Assembly (NCBI GenBank): GCA_046153985.1
Contig: JBJXFD010000254.1
Location: 1 to 12,838, forward strand
Direction: 5' to 3'
DNA from: JABWAJ01 sp046153985
GTDB lineage: Bacteria; Bacteroidota; Bacteroidia; Chitinophagales; Saprospiraceae
DNA: 12,838 nt
The notes under the pieces were generated by a model. It saw only the letters and a program-made list of their open reading frames with translations, was not told the DNA's origin and did no database searches. The position numbers were made by a program, and so were the translations under genes. This document shows positions 1 through 5,700 of this stretch, one piece after another; the stretch's first letter is position 1, and every line of letters begins with the position of its first letter.

Positions 1-35
1 GTATAGGCTAAACACCGCTGACGCGTTCCTTCGCT

Positions 36-56
36 TGAATGCCCACCGGGCATTCA
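36..56. repeat. Short perfect hairpin in intergenic DNA at the left edge
   Basis: Nine-base arms (36-44 and 48-56, core GAATGCCC/GGGCATTC) flank a 3-base loop. Neither side is followed by a T-run, so it does not look like a standard intrinsic terminator. It lies downstream of rbfA on the minus strand, about 100 bases past the stop. It could be a REP-like palindrome or a transcript-stabilising stem. No coding region is recognisable in bases 1-156. Confidence 0.4.
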
Positions 57-82
57 CCCTGCGGGATCGCTCAGTCACATCA

Positions 83-117
83 TCAATCATCATTTATCAA
101 TCATCTCTCATCAATCC
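83..117. repeat. Heptanucleotide-phased array, word TCAATCA
   Basis: Five successive 7-base units are in exact phase: TCAATCA, TCATTTA, TCAATCA, TCTCTCA, TCAATCC. The array sits in the gap downstream of rbfA. It is one of five intergenic arrays in this window that share a 7-base period but not a sequence. Function is unknown. Comparable degenerate heptamer repeats (STRR) are known from cyanobacteria. Confidence 0.7.
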
Positions 118-156
118 TTTTTCAAAATGTAGAACTGATCATCTCTGCCTGCCGAC

Positions 157-534
157 TTATTCCTCTTCTTCCCCCATCTTCCCCTCCTGGCGGAGGCGCT
201 GAAAAATCTCATCCACGCGATACATTTCATCGAGGGTATCGTCCATGAAAAAGGCGATTTCGGGTACGCGGCGCATTTGTTTGCGGACGCGGTGGGCCAA
301 AGCCTGTCGCAGTCGCACCTGTTCCTCCTGGAGTTCGAGAATCGGCGCCTGTTTATTTTCCGTATTGTAGATACTGAGGTAAATTTTAGCAAGACTCAGG
401 TCGGGCGTCATGCGCACCTGGGTGACGGTGACCAATACATCACGGCCATAGATGTAGCCGCCTTCTTCCTGAAGAATTATGCTGAAGTGCCGTTTGATGG
501 TTTCGGCGGTCTGCTTTTGCTTGATGGTTTCCAT
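157..534 (-). CDS. rbfA: 30S ribosome-binding factor A (RbfA)
   Basis: RbfA binds the immature 30S subunit near the 5' end of 16S rRNA and helps late maturation and cold adaptation. It is a small cytoplasmic KH-like protein. The 125-residue product has the family signatures. VTQVRMTPDLSLAKIYLS (about residues 36-54) matches the T-x-V-x-x-(S/T)-P-D-L-x-x-A-K-(V/I)-Y-x-S strand. RKQMRRVPEIAFFMDD (about 84-99) matches the R-x-x-P-(E/K)-(I/L)-x-F-x-x-D-(D/E)-(S/T) strand. The C-terminus is acidic (GEEEE). The frame is open for 23 codons further upstream, but family alignment favours the ATG at 534 (METIKQKQ); typical RbfA length is 115-135 residues. No Shine-Dalgarno is visible, as is usual in Bacteroidota. 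It is divergent from the DinB-like gene, and no neighbouring translation gene (infB, nusA) is in the window. Confidence 0.93.
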   Translation of the reverse strand: METIKQKQTAETIKRHFSIILQEEGGYIYGRDVLVTVTQVRMTPDLSLAKIYLSIYNTENKQAPILELQEEQVRLRQALAHRVRKQMRRVPEIAFFMDDTLDEMYRVDEIFQRLRQEGKMGEEEE

Positions 535-640
535 AGTGAAATTGCATTTCGGTAATTTTCCTTTGAAGGATACCGGGCGGTAAAGATGCAATTTTTTGGG
601 CATTTCCCGCAGTTGATTTTACAGAATATGCCTTCCAGCT

Positions 641-682
641 ATTGCAGGACAGGCATTGCCTTTTGCTCATTGCTCTTTGCCT
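641..682. repeat. Heptanucleotide-phased array, TTGC every 7 bases
   Basis: The units ATTGCCT, TTTGCTC, ATTGCTC, TTTGCCT run in phase from 655 to 682. TTGC recurs at 656, 663, 670 and 677. A further ATTGCAG at 641 lies in the same 7-base register, two units upstream. The array is in the divergent gap between rbfA and the DinB-like gene, where the promoters of both are expected. I found no convincing TAnnTTTG element for either gene in this gap. Confidence 0.65.
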
Positions 683-795
683 TCATCCATCCGCGACAGG
701 GTTTCCTCCAAAAAATTAGATTGAATTCCCATAAACCATCACTTTGAGAAAAAAATTCACGCAGCATGTTTCGATCCTTTTGAAAAATCATACTC

Positions 796-1314
796 ATGCA
801 ATACGAACAACAATTTCGGGATGCGCTTGTCGCGGAAACGAAGCGCCGCCTGATCGAAGAATCTGTACCGAGGATAAAAAAATGCGTCGCGCAGTTGAGC
901 GAGCCAGAGATCTGGTACCGTCCGAATGACAATTCAAACAGCATTGGCAACCTGGTTTTGCACCTTTGCGGCAATGTGCGGCAATGGATCGTGTCCGGAT
1001 TGGGCAAATCGCCCGACCACCGGATCAGGCAAGCTGAATTTGATGAACGCGGACCGGTTCCGGTGCAAAAAATGATGGAAGATCTGGATGCTGTGATGGC
1101 TGAAGTTAATGCAGTGTTGGATCGTTTAACGCCGGAAGATTTGTTGAAAATGCACCCTGTACAGGTTTTTGAAGAAAGCGGGTTGAGTATATTGGTACAT
1201 GTGGTAGAGCATTTTTCTTACCATACCGGTCAGATCACCTACGCGGTGAAAGCGATGAAGGATTTGGACACGGGCTATTACAGCCAATTGAACCTTGAGC
1301 GGCAAGACGTTTAG
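796..1314 (+). CDS. DinB-like (DUF1572-type) metal-binding four-helix protein
   Basis: DinB-superfamily proteins are cytoplasmic four-helix bundles that bind a divalent metal through three histidines. Some are thiol S-transferases (bacillithiol or mycothiol type), but most have no assigned substrate. The 172-residue product shows the triad: H56 in NLVLHLCGNVRQWI, and H139 and H143 in VHVVEHFSYHTGQI. The spacing of the last two is the family's H-x3-H. The N-terminal SNSIGNLVLHL stretch and the mostly helical character also fit. The ATG at 796 gives a protein of usual length. The gene converges on a winged-helix gene, with a hairpin 10 bases past its stop. Substrate cannot be told from sequence, and the name does not imply a role in DNA damage here. 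Confidence 0.85.
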   Translation: MQYEQQFRDALVAETKRRLIEESVPRIKKCVAQLSEPEIWYRPNDNSNSIGNLVLHLCGNVRQWIVSGLGKSPDHRIRQAEFDERGPVPVQKMMEDLDAVMAEVNAVLDRLTPEDLLKMHPVQVFEESGLSILVHVVEHFSYHTGQITYAVKAMKDLDTGYYSQLNLERQDV

Positions 1315-1323
1315 AAAAGTTGT

Positions 1324-1371
1324 GGGCGAGGCCGGATGGAAGATTGAAGGGCAATCTCCCCGGTCTCGCCC
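1324..1371. terminator. Hairpin between convergent genes, probable shared terminator
   Basis: Twelve-base arms (1324-1335 and 1360-1371, GGGCGAGG.../...CTCGCCC) pair with a single G-T wobble. They enclose a second 6-bp stem (AGATTG 1341-1346, CAATCT 1352-1357). The hairpin fills the 65-base gap between the DinB-like stop (1314) and the stop of the minus-strand winged-helix gene (1380). Reading the minus strand, a TTTT stretch follows shortly after the stem. On the plus strand there is no T-run. Termination, possibly in both directions, is inferred from position and structure. Confidence 0.55.
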
Positions 1372-1379
1372 GATGCACA

Positions 1380-1709
1380 TCAACGTGCAACCAGAAGTTG
1401 TTGATTGATTTGTGCAACCATTCGCCGGATCCGGCCAATTTTGGCCAGATTTGCCCGGTAGTGCACGCCTCCATCGCCTGTCTCTTTTTGTAGTACGCCG
1501 CTTGCGCCAAGCGCAGTCAGCAAATCATCAAGAGTACCGGAATCCAGTCGCGTCTGAACCAGCAAATCCAATGCAGAAGCAGTCTCATGTTCCAACAGAA
1601 AATCCAATACTAAACTTCCTGATTCATTCGACATGGCTTCCAATGCGAGAATGGCCCGGTCAACCCTGTTTGTGAAAATGTTGTCAAAAAAGTTCCAAGT
1701 GTTCATCAT
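1380..1709 (-). CDS. Small winged-helix (ArsR-like) protein
   Basis: The 109-residue product looks like a single winged-helix DNA-binding domain. Helices span about 17-40 (VDRAILALEAMS, VLDFLLEH). A helix-turn-helix-like segment covers about 42-72 (TASALDLLVQTRLDSGTLDDLLTALGASGVL). A wing hairpin covers about 73-87 (QKETGDGGVHYRANL), and a C-terminal helix follows. This order and the phrase L-x-x-L-x-x-x-G-V-L-x-x-x-x-x-G-x-x-Y are typical of ArsR/SmtB-type regulators. No metal-binding Cys/His cluster is evident, so it would not be a classical metal sensor. The start at 1709 has a second ATG immediately after it. It is convergent with the DinB-like gene and appears monocistronic. Target genes are unknown. 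Confidence 0.6.
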   Translation of the reverse strand: MMNTWNFFDNIFTNRVDRAILALEAMSNESGSLVLDFLLEHETASALDLLVQTRLDSGTLDDLLTALGASGVLQKETGDGGVHYRANLAKIGRIRRMVAQINQQLLVAR

Positions 1710-1767
1710 ACGGGTAGATAAATTATAATAATTCAGAAATAAGCCAACAGATGAGTTTGGAATGTAG

Positions 1768-1935
1768 ATGCCTCTTGTTTTTTATGCTGATGAAAGCGTG
1801 AAACCGGATGGGAGTATTGTAATTGGGAGTGATGTATGGTTCTACGGAGCAAGTCGGATTTGGTTACATGGAATCCGAAAAAAATTCGGATTTCAGCGTT
1901 TTAAACCAACCCTTCCTTCACTGCCCAGCGGATAA
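1768..1935 (+). CDS. Possible 55-codon ORF or relic, function unknown
   Basis: An ATG at 1768 opens a frame of 55 codons (begins MPLVFYADESVKPDGSIVIG, stop TAA at 1933). It occupies the otherwise empty gap between the winged-helix gene and the response regulator. The middle part (DGSIVIGSDVWFYGASRIW) reads like beta-rich protein sequence and not random translation. The last dozen codons run antisense over the response regulator's 3' end, through the hairpin at 1872-1892. I do not recognise a family. It may be the 5' remnant of a lost gene, or chance. Confidence 0.22.
   Translation: MPLVFYADESVKPDGSIVIGSDVWFYGASRIWLHGIRKKFGFQRFKPTLPSLPSG
1872..1892 (-). terminator. Hairpin just past the response regulator stop
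   Basis: Perfect 8-base arms AATCCGAA (1872-1879) and TTCGGATT (1885-1892) are separated by five A's. The near arm ends 8 bases beyond the minus-strand stop codon at 1901-1903. Position suggests transcript termination or 3' end protection of the response regulator mRNA. The classic T-run after the stem is absent on the minus strand, so this is tentative. Confidence 0.4.
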
Positions 1936-2545
1936 GTTCAGCCACATTTTTGCAGCCCGTTTTGCTCAGCAGGTTTTTGCGGTGGGTTTCTACGGTTTCT
2001 TTACTTACATATAACTCCGAAGCAACCGGCTGGCTGGTTTTTCCATCTGCCACCAGTCGAAGTACGTCCGATTCGCGTTTGGTCAACAGGCTGGACATGT
2101 TAGGCGTTGCATCTGGTTTTTCACCAACCAGCGCTTTGTGCCCCATTTCACTGTCAATATAAATCCTGCCCGTCATGACCATTTTGATGGCGTAGATCAA
2201 CCCATCTTTGCTTGTATTTTTGAGCAAATACCCTTTAGCACCCAGAGCGAGTGCGTCTTTTACATAAACAAGGGCATCGTGTACCGTGAGGATCAATATC
2301 TTGATGTTGGGAAATTCGCTGACGATCAATCCCGTTGCTTCAACGCCATTCATGCCGCCAGGCATGCTGTAATCCATCAGGATGACGTCCGGCTGTTTGG
2401 TTTTTACAAATTCAAGCGCCATTTCTCCGGAAAAACAACAGCCTATGACCTCCACTTCGGAGCTTAATTGCAACAACGCAGTCAGGCTTTCTGCAAACAT
2501 CGTCTGGTCGTCAACGATCAGGACTTTGATTTTTTCTTCCGCCAT
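1901..2545 (-). CDS. NarL/FixJ-family response regulator (REC + LuxR HTH)
   Basis: This is a cytoplasmic two-component transcription factor: phosphorylation of the receiver by a histidine kinase enables DNA binding. The 214-residue product has a receiver domain at about 6-125. It carries acidic residues D12-D13 (VLIVDDQT), phosphoacceptor D58 (VILMDYSMPGG), T87 (LILTVHD) and K109 (GYLLKN), so all switch residues are present. A LuxR-type helix-turn-helix follows at about 152-214 (LTKRESDVLRLVADGKTS ... SKETVETHRKNLLSKTG). The HTH helix reads TSQPVASEL, where the more usual form is (S/T)NKEIAEEL. No histidine kinase gene is adjacent, so it is an orphan here and its signal cannot be inferred. 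It lies downstream of dnaE on the same strand, across a 153-base gap filled by the tandem repeat at 2567-2719. Co-transcription with dnaE is possible but not shown. Confidence 0.93.
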   Translation of the reverse strand: MAEEKIKVLIVDDQTMFAESLTALLQLSSEVEVIGCCFSGEMALEFVKTKQPDVILMDYSMPGGMNGVEATGLIVSEFPNIKILILTVHDALVYVKDALALGAKGYLLKNTSKDGLIYAIKMVMTGRIYIDSEMGHKALVGEKPDATPNMSSLLTKRESDVLRLVADGKTSQPVASELYVSKETVETHRKNLLSKTGCKNVAELIRWAVKEGLV

Positions 2546-2566
2546 GTTATACAGTTTTTCAGTTTT

Positions 2567-2719
2567 TCAGTTGGCAGTTGGCAGCCTGCCAACTGAAATC
2601 CTGCCAACTGCCAACTTACTTCAATTGACCTGATAATCCAGTTTCAGTTGTCCAGTTGGCAGTCTGCCAACTGAGATCCTGCCAACTGCCAACTTAACTT
2701 AGTTGACCCGGTAATCCAG
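2567..2719. repeat. 78-bp imperfect tandem duplication with nested CAGTTGG palindromes, covering the dnaE 3' end
   Basis: Two copies, about 2567-2641 and 2645-2719, are offset by 78 bases. Each holds a perfect 9-base-arm hairpin (AGTTGGCAG, one base, CTGCCAACT; at 2576-2594 and 2654-2672). A second CTGCCAACTGCCAACTT arm follows, which can pair with upstream CAGTTGG heptads. The dnaE-proximal copy includes the last codons of dnaE (LDYRVN, TAA). The distal copy keeps a diverged version in the same frame (LDYQVN, TGA, 2621-2641). Two CAGTTTTT units precede the distal array. The stems may serve as the dnaE terminator, but no T-run follows them. Confidence 0.8.
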
Positions 2720-5700
2720 CCCCAATTTAGCAATTTCATCAATAAATTCATTGGTTGCTGTCACCGACCGTTCTTTCGAGATCATATTCAGTCTCAGGCG
2801 ATTTGTTTTGTCGGTCAACTCCATGCGCAGGCGGTGTTTGCCTTTGTAGCGTTTGCAGAGGTCATCGAGGTGGTCTACCATCTCCTGGGTAAGGGCATCC
2901 AACGCGATTTTCAGCGTAATGGATTCGGTCAGGCTTTCGCCAATGCCTTCGAGCAGCCGCGCTTCTTTCAGTTTGAATTCCAGTTCTTCTCCGCGCCAGC
3001 CACGCTGGTAGTTGCCTTTGAGAAACAGGGCTTTACCCGGTTCAAAAAGGTGTTTGAACTTCTGGTAATCGTCGCCAAAAAGCCTCAGTTCTAACTTGCC
3101 GGCGTAGTCGCTTACCTCAAAAATACCCCAGCCATTGCCGTTTTTGCTCACTGCATGCCGCACCGAAGACACCATCCCTGCTAAATTCAGGTTCCCTTTT
3201 TGCTGGTGCTGATCCATTTGATCCAGCGTACACGTCACAAAATGGTCAACTTCAAGCCGGTAGTCGTCCAATGGATGACCGCTAATGAAAATACCGGTGA
3301 CTTCCTTTTCCCGGGTCAGCCGCTCGATGAGGCTCCAGGGCGGGCACTTGGGCGGCGTCGGTTCCGGCACCATGCCTTCATCCGAAGTTCCAAACAAAGA
3401 ACTGGACGCCATGGCTTTTTGCGACTGATAGGCGCTGCCGTACCGCATGAGGTGCTCTAAGTAAGTGTCGTATTTTTCGGAAGGGGCAAAATACTGCGCC
3501 CGGTGCAGGTCTTCAAAGGAGTCGAAAGCCCCACCCAGCGCCAAACCTTCCGTCACTTTTTTATTGATGGCGCCCGAACTGAGCCGCCGCACGAAATCAT
3601 AAATGCTTGTGAACGGGCCATTTTTTTCGCGTTCGCGCAAAATATCCTCTACCGGCCCTTCCCCCACACCTTTTAAGGCTGACAATCCAAAGCGGAGTTC
3701 GCCTTTTTTGTTGGCCGAAAAATCGGAAATACTATCGTTTACATCCGGGCCCAGCACGGGGATGCCCATGCGTTTGCACTCTTGCAGGAAAAACGTGATG
3801 TCTGCTAAGTTGCTTTTGTTGTGCGTGAGCACCGAAGCCATAAACTCGGCAGGGTAGTGCGCTTTGAGGTAGGCGGTGTGGAACGCCACCAGCGCATAGC
3901 AGGTCGAGTGCGATTTATTAAAAGCATAAGAGGCGAAGGCTTCCCAGTCTTTCCAGACTTTTTCGAGAATTGGGGCAGGGTGGCCGTTGGTGGCGCCGCC
4001 TTCCACAAATTTTGGGTACATGGCGTCCAACACCGACTTCTGCTTTTTTCCCATTGCTTTGCGCAAAACGTCGGCCTGGCCTTTGGAGAAGTTGGCGAGT
4101 TTTTGCGAAAGCAACATTACTTGCTCCTGATAGACGCAGTTGTGTACGATCACGTTGTTGGCAACGAAGTTGTGGATGCCTTCCACGGTGATGTCGTACA
4201 CCAATTCTTTGCCGGCAGGCTCGATGGATACAATTTCCTCCCAACGCACATTCAGGCTGCGATCAACAGAATCCTTGTTTTCTTCGCTGCTAAAATCCCG
4301 GTTTGATAAGGACTTGTTTTGGAACGTGGGTTCGGGAATTAATTGACTGAAACCGAATCTTTTTGAAGATACGAGCAGCCTCTTTGCGCCCCCTGTATAT
4401 TCATTGCGTCTAAAATTTCCCGCAAAGGGCGCTAAGGTTTCGCAAAGGACGCTAAGGAGGGCGTCCTGCTTTGCGGACTTGGCGTATCCTTTGCGCCCTT
4501 TGCGGGAAACAATCTCTCGTAAGTCCGCTAAGGAAGTCTCTGCATCATTCAAAGAGCCATGTTTTCTTCCCGATCTCACGTTAAGTGAATGCGGAGCAAT
4601 ATTTTCAGCGAACGCTTTCAGATCATAAACGGTGACCTGATACGCCGTCATTTGCTGATTCCGGAGGTTGTTGAAATATTGGGATTCGTAAATCGTGGAA
4701 TAAATGCCCAGCCGCAGCAGTAAGGTTCGGACATCGTGCGCCAAGCGGGTGGAGATTGTTTTAAAATGGCAAAGTTTTTCACCGACATGGCCATCGCAAT
4801 CCCATAAAGAAGCTAAAAAGAAAGCAATGTCTTGCTGATTCAGACCAAATACAAAATCGGGGACGAATTTTTCATCAGAACGCCAGCCACCATAAGCAGA
4901 AAGCGAACCGTCTGCCAAAAGATAGGCCAACACCCTGAGCTGATCCCGATCTCCGCTTTGTTCTTCGCTCACTTCAAGTTTTCGCGGGGTAGCAATGTAA
5001 TCGCCAGGGTGCAAAGCCCCCATTTCGATCCAGCCTTTTTCAGTCAGCACCTGATGATTAGAAGTAAGCTTCAGACGAGCGCCGCTGCGTAGCTTCACCT
5101 CGAGTACTTCGCGCGTACCATTACAAACCCAATGCGTTATCCGGGCCCGTTGAGGCAACAGGTTTTCATCTACGCCCTGCACATAAAAATCACCCGCACT
5201 GCTTCCTAACTCATCTATCCGAACCCGTGCGCCGGTGGTTGCATCGAAAACTAAGGTGTCCCCGGAAAGGCATACCCCGTAAGTATCTTTCAGGTAGCCC
5301 TCCATCGCCGGCAAATCATAAGTGATCGGCTCGCGACCAAGTTTGCGGGCGATGAACGTAGGAATGTATTCCAGCGGCCCCGGGCGGTAGAGGGCGTTCA
5401 TGGCAATCAGGTCTTCAAAAGTCGTCGGCGTCAGTTCCTTCATGTACTTCTGCATTCCAGGACTTTCATACTGGAAAATCGCTACCGTATCGCCGCGCTG
5501 AAAAAGCTTGTAAGTCAGTTCATCATCGAGCGGAATGGTGTCCACATCTATTTCCACGTCGTGGTTGACGCGAATCATCTTAATGGCGTCTTTGATGATG
5601 CTCAGCGTGCGCAACCCGAGGAAGTCCATTTTCAGCAACCCCGCGCTTTCCGCCACGCTGTTGTCGAATTGCGTCACCAGCATGTCCGACTCCTTGTCCA

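Noticed and set aside
535..603. 23-codon upstream extension of rbfA
   Set aside because: The extra residues (MPKKLHLYRPVSF...) have no counterpart in the family; METIKQKQ is the natural RbfA start.
3909..3926. Second intein at the FNKSHS site
   Set aside because: The site is uninterrupted: YAFNKSHSTCYA reads straight through.
3821..4306. 161-codon plus-strand ORF across dnaE and the intein end
   Set aside because: Antisense shadow of the FNKSHS and YQEQVM regions, with no recognisable family.
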